A stretch of 45,412 bases of DNA from an uncultured Gammaproteobacteria bacterium (GCA_913049815.1 CAJWYI010000004.1:1-45412), one strand, 5' to 3'. Shown: positions 1 through 9,152, counted from the first letter of the stretch. Translations and numbers: made by a program. The notes: generated by a model not told the origin, from the sequence alone.

Positions 1-2
1 GT

Positions 3-122
3 CCGTACCCACCTCTTTCTGCATCTCTCATCACGCATCGTTTGAGACAACTCAACGTTGCGGATCGGGACGACGCAGAGCACTGGCTGAAGGAACACAA
101 CCTCCTTGAGTGCTTTATCTAA
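3..122 (+). CDS. C-terminal end of an upstream gene, cut by the window edge
   Basis: An open frame enters from the left edge and ends at a TAA at 120-122. Its last 40 residues are hydrophilic and protein-like, ending in LKEHNLLECFI. The stop lies 27 bases before the start of the next gene on the same strand, which suggests a shared transcript. I do not recognise the family, and because the start is outside the window it could also be a chance open frame. Confidence 0.35.
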   Translation, partial: PYPPLSASLITHRLRQLNVADRDDAEHWLKEHNLLECFI

Positions 123-149
123 CCTGCCAAACAACAAAGGAGCCTGGTC

Positions 150-944
150 ATGGCTGATGTCGCAACATTCGAGATTAGCGGGCATGTCGCCAGCATTACC
201 CTGAACCGGCCCGACTCCATGAACGCGCTCAACCCGGAGCTACGGTACGCGTTGTCACAGCATTTCGACGAAGTCGAGAACAACGATGATATCTGGCTCG
301 CTGTAGTGACGGGTTCAGGCGAGCGAGCATTCTGCGCGGGGATGGATCTCAGACACCGTGCTCGGGAAGCGGACGCCACCGATGAGCAAAGTTCCGAATG
401 GCAACGGATGATGAACCAGACGAACCCTTTGAATCTGCGTTGGCATTTTCCGAAACCCGTGATCGCGAAGGTCAATGGATTTGCCTTGGGGGGTGGTCTT
501 GAACTCGCCATGGCTTGCGACATCATTGTTGCGGCAGACCATGCTGAGCTCGGTTTGCCTGAGCCTCGACGCGGTCTGATCGCGGGGGGCGTCGGCGTTC
601 ATAGACTACCGCGGCAGATTGGTCTCAAACCTGCGATGGGTTACATGCTCACCGGACGTCATATGACCGCTCAACGGGCGTATGAACTAGGGCTCGTTAA
701 CGAGGTGGTACCCGCTGCAGAGCTGGACGAAACGGTTGATAAATGGGTTCAAGACATACTCCGTTGTGCGCCACTCGCGGTTCGCGCGACCAAGGAAGCG
801 GCGATGAAAGGACTGGATACGTACCTATCAGAGGCGAATGGTTTAGACTACCCAGCCGAAAAGGCCCGGGCAAACAGTCAAGATGCACGCGAAGGTCCCC
901 GTGCGTTTGCAGAGAAGCGTCCCCCGGAGTGGCAGGGGCGTTAG
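150..944 (+). CDS. Enoyl-CoA hydratase/isomerase (crotonase family)
   Basis: This 264-residue protein has the full length and layout of a crotonase. The oxyanion-hole segment FCAGMDL lies near residue 60. The helix GGGLELAMACD and the LPEPRRG segment near residues 115-145 carry glutamates that align with the two catalytic glutamates of true enoyl-CoA hydratases (E144 and E164 of the rat enzyme). It probably hydrates a 2-enoyl-CoA in the cytoplasm during beta-oxidation-type breakdown. An AAAGGAG Shine-Dalgarno sequence sits about eight bases before the ATG. It follows an upstream frame on the same strand. The exact acyl substrate cannot be read from the sequence. Confidence 0.9.
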   Translation: MADVATFEISGHVASITLNRPDSMNALNPELRYALSQHFDEVENNDDIWLAVVTGSGERAFCAGMDLRHRAREADATDEQSSEWQRMMNQTNPLNLRWHFPKPVIAKVNGFALGGGLELAMACDIIVAADHAELGLPEPRRGLIAGGVGVHRLPRQIGLKPAMGYMLTGRHMTAQRAYELGLVNEVVPAAELDETVDKWVQDILRCAPLAVRATKEAAMKGLDTYLSEANGLDYPAEKARANSQDAREGPRAFAEKRPPEWQGR

Positions 945-994
945 ACTAAGGTTTTTGAGCGACCACGGCAGATCCCATAAAAGCCTGAACCACG

Positions 995-1300
995 ATGGGA
1001 CTGATGTTCATCGCCGCCTACATCGCGATGTCAATCTTCGTCATGCGGGTCATTCGCAAGCGACGCCGCACGGATCAGGACGACACTAGAAACGCGATCA
1101 TCGGCGACGTTGCGACCACGCTCGTGACTGGGCTGGCGACCTAGCTCGTCGCGGCGCCCGTGCCGTTCTGGGGCTCCTGTCCACTCTATGTACTTCTGAC
1201 ATTCCCATTCGTGGTTTTCGGTGCGCTAATTTTCATCCACCGTTATCTAGATGAACGACAAAAATTATTGCTCCCCAAGTATATAACCGGTGCAATATGA
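995..1300 (+). pseudogene. Small two-helix membrane protein interrupted by a TAG codon
   Basis: A continuous frame of 102 codons runs from an ATG at 995 to a TGA at 1298-1300, broken only by a TAG at 1142-1144 (codon 50). The first half starts with a hydrophobic segment (LMFIAAYIAMSIFVM) followed by a basic patch RKRRR. The second half has another hydrophobic segment (YVLLTFPFVVFGALIF) and a charged tail. That is the topology of a small inner-membrane protein. An ATG at 1297 overlaps the final TGA as ATGA, as in coupled genes, but that frame stops after 12 codons; a more hydrophobic frame continues from about 1319. The family is not recognised. One base change would restore the reading frame. 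The rest of 945-1432 holds nothing else I can support. Confidence 0.5.
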
Positions 1301-1432
1301 GCAGCACTGACAACACCGTTGGTGCTCACGCTTAGCGGCGTCATATTCAGATTGTTCAAGGCACTTCTCTACATCATCTTCTCTCGTTATCTCTTAATCG
1401 ACTTCGCAACACACGCTCGACAACGTCTATCG

Positions 1433-2251
1433 CTATTGACCGGTAAAGTCAGTCTCTCGCCGTTCCCCGAACGCTTTCATACCTTCGATGGAATCCTGGG
1501 ACAACCCTACGACTGGGATGACCGACTCTGACCATTGCATCGCAGAATCGAAATCCAGATGGCTTGTCCTGATAGCGAGCATCTTGCCCAGCTTCTGTGC
1601 GATGGGGGGCCCTGCTTCGCATTCAAGTGCCAATTCCATGGTCTTTTCTTCCAGCTGCTGGGGTTCAACGAGATAGTTGGTCAAACCGCTTTCATGGGCT
1701 TCTTCAGCACTCATGAAACGCCCCGTCATCATCATCTCCATGGATTTACGCCAACCAAGAATTTTCGGTAACGACCAGAAGCCCCCCAGATCCGCATAGA
1801 CACCACGCTTCACATAGGCGACCTGGAAACGCGCGGCCGTAGAGCCCACAGCCATATCGCAATGACTGACCAGATCAAAACCAGCACCCACCGCTGGCCC
1901 ATTGATCATGGCAATGATCGGTACTTCCATCCGTTTGAGCGCGATGTAGGTCTCTGTTTCGTGGCGGAAATTCAGCCGATATCCCTCGGGGTCCGGTGGT
2001 GCATTCGCCGATTTTGGTTCAGCATCCGGGTTGGCATTACCGCCCATGTCCATCCCCGCACAGAACCCACGTCCGGCACCGGTGATCACGATGCACCGGA
2101 CACTACGGTCGAATCGGGCATCAATCAAGATGTCGCGGAAGTCTTTCAGCAATGGAAACGTCAACGCGTTCATCTTTTCCGGACGGTTCAGTGTGATCCA
2201 CAGAATGCCGTCTTTATTACCGCGACGTTCTGTTAGTATAGCCTCGCTCAT
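1433..2251 (-). CDS. Enoyl-CoA hydratase/isomerase family protein
   Basis: This is a 272-residue crotonase-fold protein with the oxyanion-hole segment GFCAGMDMGG near residue 70 and NGPAVGAGFDL near residue 120. The start is placed at the second of two nearby ATGs, where a GAGGGAG ribosome site is six bases upstream. Where classical hydratases carry their first catalytic glutamate this protein has aspartate (GAGFDL). The second glutamate is absent from the following QVAYVKRG segment. It may therefore act as an isomerase, or use a different acid/base than a standard hydratase. It faces away from the fumarylacetoacetase-family gene across about 145 bases that should hold both promoters. Confidence 0.85.
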   Translation of the reverse strand: MSEAILTERRGNKDGILWITLNRPEKMNALTFPLLKDFRDILIDARFDRSVRCIVITGAGRGFCAGMDMGGNANPDAEPKSANAPPDPEGYRLNFRHETETYIALKRMEVPIIAMINGPAVGAGFDLVSHCDMAVGSTAARFQVAYVKRGVYADLGGFWSLPKILGWRKSMEMMMTGRFMSAEEAHESGLTNYLVEPQQLEEKTMELALECEAGPPIAQKLGKMLAIRTSHLDFDSAMQWSESVIPVVGLSQDSIEGMKAFGERRETDFTGQ

Positions 2252-2397
2252 CAGCATCTCCCTCAGCGTTTCGATGTGGCCGCAGTATAGGCACGCCCCA
2301 GACCGTTTGGAAACCGGCCGATATGCGCTGCAGTGGACCCAGTTTGGGCACCTCGCTATAGTGCCAGCTCCTAGATATTGACCCCAAGAGAGCCACC

Positions 2398-3258
2398 ATG
2401 AGACTGGTCACATTTACTGAAAACAACAACACGAGAATTGGTCTACTAGGCGACGATGTCATCGTCGATCTTTCGCAGGCAGATGCTTCCCTGCCCACAG
2501 ACATGATCGAATTCCTAAAAGGCGGCGACGACTACATAGCAAAAGCGGGAGCTGTCGACGCTGCTGCACACTACTCGCTTGATCAGGTTAAATTGGAATG
2601 TCCCATTCCGCGACCGCCGATGATTCTTGCGATTGGGCTCAACTACAAATTGCATGCTGAGGAGTCCGGGGCCGCCCTGCCCAAAGTGCCGCTCGTCTTC
2701 ACGAAGCAGCAAACCTGCGCCAATGGTCCCTTCGACCCGTTCCACAAACCAGCAGAATCAGACCTGCTCGACTACGAAGGTGAGCTCGGCATTGTGATCG
2801 GCAAAGAGTGTCGACGCGTATCGAAGGAAAATGCCATGGACGTCATCGCGGGTTTTACCATCGTCAACGACGTCAGCGTGCGTGACTGGCAGTCTCGCGG
2901 CGCACCAGCGTCATTCACAATGGGCAAATCGTGGGACACGCACGGACCCATGGGACCCGCCATCGTGACCAAAGATGAAGTCGGTGACCCCCACGCACTG
3001 CAACTAAAGACCTGGGTCAACGGTGACCTACGTCAGGACAGCAGTACCAGCGATCTCATTTTCAACTGTTTTGAGATCATCGAGTTCATTACCACGGCGT
3101 TTACCTTGCTGCCTGGAACGGTGATTCCAACCGGCACCCCAAGCGGAGTTGCCAGTGCAATGAAGCCACCCGCATGGCTGGTACCTGGCGACAAGGTGAA
3201 GATCGAGATCGAAAAACTGGGCGCGATCGAGAACGAGGTGATCGCAGAGCCGGTCTAG
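2398..3258 (+). CDS. Fumarylacetoacetate hydrolase (FAH) family protein
   Basis: The 286-residue protein has a short N-terminal domain and the FAH catalytic domain from about residue 70. The metal-binding glutamates are seen in DYEGELGIVIG near residue 125, and the conserved aspartate in NDVSVRDWQ near residue 160. The C-terminal IPTGTPSGV motif is typical. Members cleave C-C bonds of acylpyruvates or hydrate or decarboxylate oxo-acids from aromatic and related degradation, using Mg or Mn. An AGAGAG ribosome site precedes the ATG. Its TAG stop overlaps the stop of the convergent hydroxyacid dehydrogenase: both use the same CTAG palindrome. Confidence 0.9.
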   Translation: MRLVTFTENNNTRIGLLGDDVIVDLSQADASLPTDMIEFLKGGDDYIAKAGAVDAAAHYSLDQVKLECPIPRPPMILAIGLNYKLHAEESGAALPKVPLVFTKQQTCANGPFDPFHKPAESDLLDYEGELGIVIGKECRRVSKENAMDVIAGFTIVNDVSVRDWQSRGAPASFTMGKSWDTHGPMGPAIVTKDEVGDPHALQLKTWVNGDLRQDSSTSDLIFNCFEIIEFITTAFTLLPGTVIPTGTPSGVASAMKPPAWLVPGDKVKIEIEKLGAIENEVIAEPV

Positions 3259-4238
3259 ACCGGATCGACAATCCAGTTAGGCGTCTCGCCATTGGCCACA
3301 CGCTCGGCATTCTGGATGGCATTGCGATCAGCATTCCACTCAGACTGAATCACACGCGCACCAGTATGTGGTGTGATCACAACGTTAGGCATCGAGATGA
3401 GTGGATTGTCCGCCGGTGTCGGTTCCACTTCCGTCACGTCGAGGCCAGCACCCCAGATCTCCTTTTTGTGCAGCGCATCTGTCAGCGCAGCCTCATCGAC
3501 GACCGGGCCTCGACAGGTATTGATGAGGACTGCCGTGTTTTTCATCGCTCGAAAATGCTCCGCCCCATAGAGATGGTGTGTGGATCGATCCAGCGGCACG
3601 TGCAGTGAGACGTAGTCTGAGGTCTCAACCACCTCTTCCATCGAGACCCGCCTCGCACCAGCGGCCTTTTCGTAATAGGCATCGAACTCAATCTCGTCAT
3701 GATAGACGACCTCACACTCCCATCCCTGCAAACGTTTTGCAACCCTGGAACCAATACGACCCAGACCTACAATTCCAACACGTTTATCGACCATGGTGGT
3801 GAACTCAGACAACGGTCCTGAGATCTGTTCTGCCCATTTCCCGGCGCGCACACTTTCGATCATCTGATCAAACTTGTGATTAATCGTGATCATTAACCAG
3901 ATCGCGTGTTCTGCAACACACACGGCATTCGCTCCACCGTTATTCGACACCACAACGCCGTTCTCAAGCAGCATGTGCTTGTCCAATTGATCAGTACCTG
4001 CACTGAACGTTTGAAGCAGCTTGAGTCCTGGAATGTTGCCCGCATAAACGTTGGTCGACTGATGGTTTGGCGCCACTAGTACTTCGGCACCAGCGCAGTC
4101 CGATGCGATCTGTTCAGGATCCTGCCTGGGATTGACGAGCCTGATATCAACCAGCCCGTTCTCAGAAGCCAGTTTCTCCAGCGCTGCAACCCTGCGTTCC
4201 CCACCTTCTCCTGCGCCAATCAAAGCTAAAGTTGTCAT
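3255..4238 (-). CDS. D-isomer specific 2-hydroxyacid dehydrogenase
   Basis: This 327-residue NAD(P)-dependent dehydrogenase should interconvert a D-2-hydroxyacid and a 2-oxoacid. The nucleotide-binding motif GLGRIG lies near residue 155. The catalytic arginine is in NTCRGPVVDE, the glutamate in TEVEPTPADNPL and the histidine in ITPHTGAR, so the Arg-Glu-His triad is complete. The start was moved 12 codons inward from the longest frame, to an ATG preceded by AAAGGAAAAG at good spacing. It lies 81 bases after the gluconate-dehydrogenase-like subunit and may be the last gene of the monooxygenase/GMC operon. Its stop overlaps that of the convergent FAH gene. Substrate unknown. Confidence 0.9.
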   Translation of the reverse strand: MTTLALIGAGEGGERRVAALEKLASENGLVDIRLVNPRQDPEQIASDCAGAEVLVAPNHQSTNVYAGNIPGLKLLQTFSAGTDQLDKHMLLENGVVVSNNGGANAVCVAEHAIWLMITINHKFDQMIESVRAGKWAEQISGPLSEFTTMVDKRVGIVGLGRIGSRVAKRLQGWECEVVYHDEIEFDAYYEKAAGARRVSMEEVVETSDYVSLHVPLDRSTHHLYGAEHFRAMKNTAVLINTCRGPVVDEAALTDALHKKEIWGAGLDVTEVEPTPADNPLISMPNVVITPHTGARVIQSEWNADRNAIQNAERVANGETPNWIVDPV

Positions 4239-4319
4239 CGTCTTTTCCTTTATTGGTCTACGAGCTTGTTCCAAGCACCGCCTATTTCTTGAGGTACTAA
4301 CTGGTGCTTGCGGTATGAA

Positions 4320-4787
4320 CTATGCCTCACGGTATCGACGGCCCGCAGCCTTCACCGGATCCAGCAATGTTAGATCGCCGGGGTGCACGGTGTTTCCCTC
4401 AGGAAACGGTGGCGACTGTTCACCAAGCAGCGCAACAACCTGATCATCCTGGTAGTAGCAGGCCATCGCCTGAACCACAATGGCTCGCCCAAAGCGCACA
4501 TTGCGATGTCGCAGTATCTCCAGAACGGTCGCCTGATCTGCACCAGAAAGCTCGCCAAAACTACTGCCCGCCTCCTCCGTGGCTGCCGTATTTAGCTCAT
4601 CCAATTCTGAGCGAATACCAGCAGCGGCCTCCGGGGCAAACTCATTCACATAACCGATGAAATCAAGTTCACCTGCCCCCGGCATGCCACTGTCAGCATC
4701 CGGTGGAACAATACAGTTCAACAGCGGCGTGAGGCTCTTCGTTTGCTCATCGTTCAGAAAGTTGTCACTGGTGATGACGTTGGCCAT
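4320..4787 (-). CDS. Gluconate 2-dehydrogenase subunit 3 family protein
   Basis: A 155-residue protein of the small-subunit family that accompanies flavin-dependent GMC dehydrogenases. It shows the N-terminal pattern LTPLLNCIVPPDADSGMPGA with the typical I-x-P-x-D core, and the downstream FIGYVNEF helix. Unlike many family members I see no twin-arginine signal, so the complex may stay in the cytoplasm. The ATG chosen has a GGGAG six bases before it; an ATG two codons earlier overlaps that site. It lies 34 bases after the GMC oxidoreductase gene on the same strand, its expected partner. No cytochrome subunit is nearby. Confidence 0.8.
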   Translation of the reverse strand: MANVITSDNFLNDEQTKSLTPLLNCIVPPDADSGMPGAGELDFIGYVNEFAPEAAAGIRSELDELNTAATEEAGSSFGELSGADQATVLEILRHRNVRFGRAIVVQAMACYYQDDQVVALLGEQSPPFPEGNTVHPGDLTLLDPVKAAGRRYREA

Positions 4788-4821
4788 GACCATCTCCCAT
4801 TAAGATGTACGTAAAACTGGT

Positions 4822-6426
4822 TTAGTCAAACAACGTTGCAAGGTTGTTTTTCATCTGGTCCGCAATGTAAAGCGCCAGCGCCTGAATAGTCGTCGTGGGG
4901 TTCACCGCACCCGAAGTCACGAAGATACTGCCATCAATCACAAACAGGTTCTTCACATCATGACTGCGGCCCCAGCCGTTCACGACAGACCTCGAGGGAT
5001 CGCCTCCCATGCGCGCGGTCCCCATCAGATGCCAACCCGTATGTCTTACCTGGCCAAAGGGTGTGATCTGAAAAGCGCCCGCGGCTTCTAGGGCTTCCTC
5101 CGCCCTTGCGAGTCCGTGTGCCATCATGCGTTCGCTGTTTTCGCTGAGGCGATAAGTGAGTTTGGGTGCGGGGATGCCATTCGAATCCTTGAGCTCCGGA
5201 TCAAGCGTCACCTGGTTCACTTCTTCTGGTAGATCCTCACAGCAGATCCCAACCAATACCGAGTTACCGTGGTAGCGCTTGAAAGCTGCGTGATGATCAT
5301 TGCCCCAAGGTATATCGCCACGCAACATACCGTTCGTGGCAACACTCACCGGTGGCTGCCCGCGGGTGACCTGCAGCGTGTAACCGCGCACAAAGTCTCG
5401 CGCAGTATCCGTCTCATAGAACTCCTGACTGAGCAGACACGTTCCTTGAGGACCGAGGTGCGACATCATGCCTTCTTCGATATAGCCTTCGACCATCCCC
5501 CAGGGGTGGAACATTAGATTCTTGCCGACAAGACCCGATCGATTCGCGAGGCCGTCCGGGAAGTTCTTCGACGTGGAGTTAAGCAACAATCGCGGCGTTC
5601 CCACACCATTGCATGCCATGACCACAATCTCCGCACGCTGATGATGTTCGATGCCGTTTTCGTCGAAATAGATGGCGCCAGTCGCCATATCATTTTCATC
5701 GACCGTGATTTCACGCACGCGACAGCGTGTCTTCAACTCGACACCCAGGCGCTGGTTCAGAGGCCAATAAGCAATATCGACGCTGCTCTTAGCACCTTTT
5801 GCACATCCCGAGTTGCAAGGCCCCAGGTTCGCGCACTTCTCCCGACCTTCATAGTCCTCAGAAATGATCGCCGCATCTGAAGGCCACCAGTGCCAGCCCA
5901 GCTTGTTGAAACCACGGCCCATCGCATCGCCCATTTTGCCAATCGGAATGTGATGCAGCGGCATGTCGTGGTACGGAATCATCGGATCTCCGGACAAACC
6001 GGATACACCCATATTCTTGTCGTTCTGCGCGAAGTAAGGATCGAGATCCTGGTAGGTGAGTGGCCAGTCATCCGCCACACCATCCAAAGATTTCACACGG
6101 AAGTCAGAGGGCTTGAAACGCGGGAAATGTGCCGAATAGAGGATCGTCCCGCCGCCAACACCGTTGAAGTTCGCAACAGAGACCGCAGACTCATCCTCGT
6201 TGATCGGGTAGTCCGTATCACGCTGGCGTATGTTTGGACTCTGGTTGTAAGCAATCTGCCGCCGCACCTGCCAGTGTTTGCTCGTGCTCGGATAATCGGC
6301 CGGATTCATCCAGTCACCCTGCTCCAGGCACAGAATACGCATCCGCGTATCCGCCATGCTCCAGGCGAAGGCAGCTGCTGATGCCCCGGCGCCAATAATC
6401 AGCACATCAACAACGTCATCTGCCAT
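4822..6426 (-). CDS. GMC family FAD-dependent oxidoreductase
   Basis: The 534-residue protein opens with a dinucleotide-binding motif (VLIIGAGASAAAFAW) for FAD and has the GVGGGTILYSA segment near residue 90. Near the C-terminus the conserved histidine is in GWHLMGTARMGG (about H466) and the asparagine in SGAVNPTTTI (about N509), the usual GMC active-site pair. Members oxidise alcohols or sugars to carbonyls. With the following subunit-3-like gene it probably forms a two-part dehydrogenase. A GAGGGGG ribosome site precedes the ATG. It lies 48 bases downstream of the Baeyer-Villiger monooxygenase, so the pair may process an alcohol and its ketone in one pathway. Confidence 0.9.
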   Translation of the reverse strand: MADDVVDVLIIGAGASAAAFAWSMADTRMRILCLEQGDWMNPADYPSTSKHWQVRRQIAYNQSPNIRQRDTDYPINEDESAVSVANFNGVGGGTILYSAHFPRFKPSDFRVKSLDGVADDWPLTYQDLDPYFAQNDKNMGVSGLSGDPMIPYHDMPLHHIPIGKMGDAMGRGFNKLGWHWWPSDAAIISEDYEGREKCANLGPCNSGCAKGAKSSVDIAYWPLNQRLGVELKTRCRVREITVDENDMATGAIYFDENGIEHHQRAEIVVMACNGVGTPRLLLNSTSKNFPDGLANRSGLVGKNLMFHPWGMVEGYIEEGMMSHLGPQGTCLLSQEFYETDTARDFVRGYTLQVTRGQPPVSVATNGMLRGDIPWGNDHHAAFKRYHGNSVLVGICCEDLPEEVNQVTLDPELKDSNGIPAPKLTYRLSENSERMMAHGLARAEEALEAAGAFQITPFGQVRHTGWHLMGTARMGGDPSRSVVNGWGRSHDVKNLFVIDGSIFVTSGAVNPTTTIQALALYIADQMKNNLATLFD

Positions 6427-6474
6427 ACAATCCCCCTCGAAAATCCGTTAATCAATCACATTTCTCAATCACTT

Positions 6475-8391
6475 TTACTCAAGCATAAAGTGTTGTAGAT
6501 CTGGAGCATGTGTCTTCTCCCAGAACTCCCGCAGAGAAAATGGCCAGTTCTGTGTCACGCGCCCGTTTGCGTTCTTGTACCAGCTTCGAACGTTCGGCGA
6601 ACCCCACGCCATCTGCAGATTCCCCCGATCGATCCATTCATTATGAGATTCAAATGCCTCGATCGTTGGTTCAATCGACTGTTGGTCACCTATTAGTAAT
6701 TGCGCAATACAACCAAGGATGTACCGCACCTGGCACTCGGAGAAAAAGATAATACTACCGTTGACCACCAGGTTGGTGTTGGGTCCGTAGATGGAAAAGA
6801 AGTTTGGATAATATGGGTAGGTCATGCCCATGTAAGCCCGCGGCTCACCATCCCAACGTCCATGGATTTCAACACCATCACGTCCCACAATCTGCATCGG
6901 TGACATGAAGTTACTGGCCTGAAAGCCGGTCCCGTAGACCAGCACGTCACCTTCGACGTTACGGCCACTTTCCGTCACGACGCCGTCCTGCGTGATCCTG
7001 GCGATGGGGTCGGTCACCACCTCGACATTGTCACGGGTGAGCGCTCGGTACCAGGTTCCGTTATCCACCAACATCCGTTTTCCGGCAGGTGGGTAATCGG
7101 GAACCACCTTGCCAAACAATTCGTTTTCTTCACCCACGATCCTTCTCGCGTTTTCTGTTAGCAATTCGCGCAACATATGGTTCGCGTGGCTGATGGAACC
7201 AGATTCATTCCACGCCTCGTCGCGAGTCGCCGATGCTAACACTCCTTCTGAGGTGCGCCAGAATTGGAAGAAGCGGAACCAAGCATCGTAAAAGGGGAGT
7301 TGATTCAGAAGCCAGTGTTCTCCCTCAGGGATTTCATCGTGATACTCGGCTCTCGGTGCGACCCACGGAGGCGTTCGCTGAAAGATGGTTACGCTGTCTG
7401 CTTTTTCAGCGACAATAGGCGTGAACTGGAAAGCACTGGCGCCAGTACCAATCACAATGACTCGTTTACCTGACAGATCGTGCTGGTGTTCCCACTCTCC
7501 AGAGTGAAAGGTAGGGCCTTTAAAAGAACCCATACCGGGGATGTCAGGGTATCGTGGCCGATTCAACTGCCCTACCGCGGACACGACGGCATTGGCTTCT
7601 AGCACTTTAGTATTACCGCCACTCTCGCGGACTGTCACTCGCCAGCATTTGGCCGTGACATCATATTCAGCACGTTCAACCTCGGTGTCGAATTGAATCT
7701 TGTCACGGATATCATAGTCCTTTGCAACGGACTGAAAATACTCGAGCAATACGGGTTGCGGGGAGTAATAGTTGGGCCAGTCTCGCGGCGCAAAAGAATA
7801 GGAATACGTGTGATTTGGGCTGTCCACACGACACCCTGGATATGTGTTCTGAAACCAGGTCCCGCCTACATCAGCATTCTTTTCGATCACCGAATAGGCA
7901 ATACCAGCTTCTTTCAGTTTGATCGCTGTCAGGATCCCAGACATCCCGGCCCCAATCACCAGCACCGAGAAATCCTTGAGACGATCACGATCTATCGTCT
8001 CAAGCGCAGGCTGCTCAAATGCCGCGACATCATCGAGTGAAAGTTCGCTTTGCAGGAAATCCACATACCCGGATTCCATCTCCATCCCGGTCATGAACTG
8101 GATCATCTCGCGGATGATGCCCTCGTCGAGGGGTACCGGCTCACCCCCGTTATCGCGAAAAGCTTTAATGAGAGGCAGCGCTTGCTCTCGGATACGGGTC
8201 TGGTCTGAGGGGCTGATCCCGCCATGATTATCGGCAAAGACATTCGGCGACACCTTGATATCGGATCGGATCATCGAAGGATCGCCAGTTAGATGCACCA
8301 ACGTATTCATCAGGGTCGGAATACTGGCCTCGGCAATCGCGGCTTGGAGAGTCTCGTCATCGGCCTGTGCCAGATCAGGCAACGCATTCAT
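6475..8391 (-). CDS. Baeyer-Villiger monooxygenase with N-terminal extension
   Basis: This flavoprotein of 638 residues should use NADPH and O2 to turn a ketone into an ester or lactone. A first Rossmann motif (VLVIGAGMSG) lies at about residues 143-152. The family fingerprint FKGPTFHSGEW lies at about 290-300, followed by a second Rossmann motif (VIVIGTGASA). About 140 residues precede the first Rossmann fold, an extension also known from 4-hydroxyacetophenone monooxygenase (about 640 residues). The start was set at MNALPDL; the longer open frame upstream is arginine- and serine-rich and runs into the divergent gene. The Shine-Dalgarno sequence is weak, so the start is uncertain by some codons. 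The substrate is unknown. Confidence 0.9.
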   Translation of the reverse strand: MNALPDLAQADDETLQAAIAEASIPTLMNTLVHLTGDPSMIRSDIKVSPNVFADNHGGISPSDQTRIREQALPLIKAFRDNGGEPVPLDEGIIREMIQFMTGMEMESGYVDFLQSELSLDDVAAFEQPALETIDRDRLKDFSVLVIGAGMSGILTAIKLKEAGIAYSVIEKNADVGGTWFQNTYPGCRVDSPNHTYSYSFAPRDWPNYYSPQPVLLEYFQSVAKDYDIRDKIQFDTEVERAEYDVTAKCWRVTVRESGGNTKVLEANAVVSAVGQLNRPRYPDIPGMGSFKGPTFHSGEWEHQHDLSGKRVIVIGTGASAFQFTPIVAEKADSVTIFQRTPPWVAPRAEYHDEIPEGEHWLLNQLPFYDAWFRFFQFWRTSEGVLASATRDEAWNESGSISHANHMLRELLTENARRIVGEENELFGKVVPDYPPAGKRMLVDNGTWYRALTRDNVEVVTDPIARITQDGVVTESGRNVEGDVLVYGTGFQASNFMSPMQIVGRDGVEIHGRWDGEPRAYMGMTYPYYPNFFSIYGPNTNLVVNGSIIFFSECQVRYILGCIAQLLIGDQQSIEPTIEAFESHNEWIDRGNLQMAWGSPNVRSWYKNANGRVTQNWPFSLREFWEKTHAPDLQHFMLE

Positions 8392-8497
8392 GGTGTGGCT
8401 CGTCCACTCATCAGAGAGTGGCCTATCCAACCGATGCACGCCCGGAATGTCAACTGCGATATGCTCCGAGGACAGTTTGCGTACACAGAGTAAAACA

Positions 8498-9151
8498 ATG
8501 GCCGAATTCGACCTTGAACAGACAGATCGTCTCATGATGACCACAAAACAGGTCCGGAAACGTCTGGATCTAACCCGGGCTATTCCCATCGACGTGGTCC
8601 TTCGTTGTATTGATGTGGCATCAAGAGCCCCGATCGGGGGCAACATGCAGATCAACCGATGGCTACTGGTGGACGATCCAGACATCAAGCAGGGCCTCGC
8701 CGAATGCTACCGTGCGATGGGAACCGACTACCTAAATGCCGGTGTTGAGCAGGTCAAGGCGGCCGGTTCCGACTCTGTGCAGAAACGCGTGGTCGAATCC
8801 TCAGTGTATCTGCTCGACCACCTCCATGAAGTCCCAATGATGATTATCCCTATCCGAATGGGCCGACCTGACAATACGACGTTCGGCCAGGCGACATTCT
8901 GGGGCTCGGTCACACCCGGTGTCTGGAGCCTTCAGATGGCCTTACGTTCGCGTGGTATCGGTACGGCATGGACCACATTGCACCTGTATGAAGAACAACG
9001 TGCTTGCACGCTTTTAGGCTTGCCGGACGACGTCACACAAATCGCATTGCTACCCGCTGCGTTCTATAGCGGCGATGGTTTTTCGCCCTCCGCTCGCAGA
9101 CCAGCGCATGAGATCACCTATCTGAACAGCTGGCGACAACCGGTGTCATAA
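8498..9151 (+). CDS. Nitroreductase-family flavoprotein
   Basis: This 217-residue protein matches the nitroreductase fold. The N-terminal FMN-binding segment ASRAPIGGNMQINRW lies near residue 45 in the place of the usual SGxNxQPW. A GVWSLQMALRSRGIGTAW segment near residue 145 corresponds to the conserved helix that packs the dimer. Such enzymes use FMN and NAD(P)H to reduce nitro compounds, quinones or enones, or carry out more specialised oxidations. I chose the ATG at 8498 because the longer frame would run through the divergent monooxygenase gene; 106 bases between them should hold both promoters. It is the first gene of a plus-strand run ending with the PhyH oxygenase. Confidence 0.8.
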   Translation: MAEFDLEQTDRLMMTTKQVRKRLDLTRAIPIDVVLRCIDVASRAPIGGNMQINRWLLVDDPDIKQGLAECYRAMGTDYLNAGVEQVKAAGSDSVQKRVVESSVYLLDHLHEVPMMIIPIRMGRPDNTTFGQATFWGSVTPGVWSLQMALRSRGIGTAWTTLHLYEEQRACTLLGLPDDVTQIALLPAAFYSGDGFSPSARRPAHEITYLNSWRQPVS

Positions 9152-9152
9152 A

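Noticed and set aside
8255-8497. N-terminal extension of the nitroreductase-like protein
   Set aside because: The extension would overlap the divergent Baeyer-Villiger monooxygenase gene and is not similar to nitroreductase N-termini.
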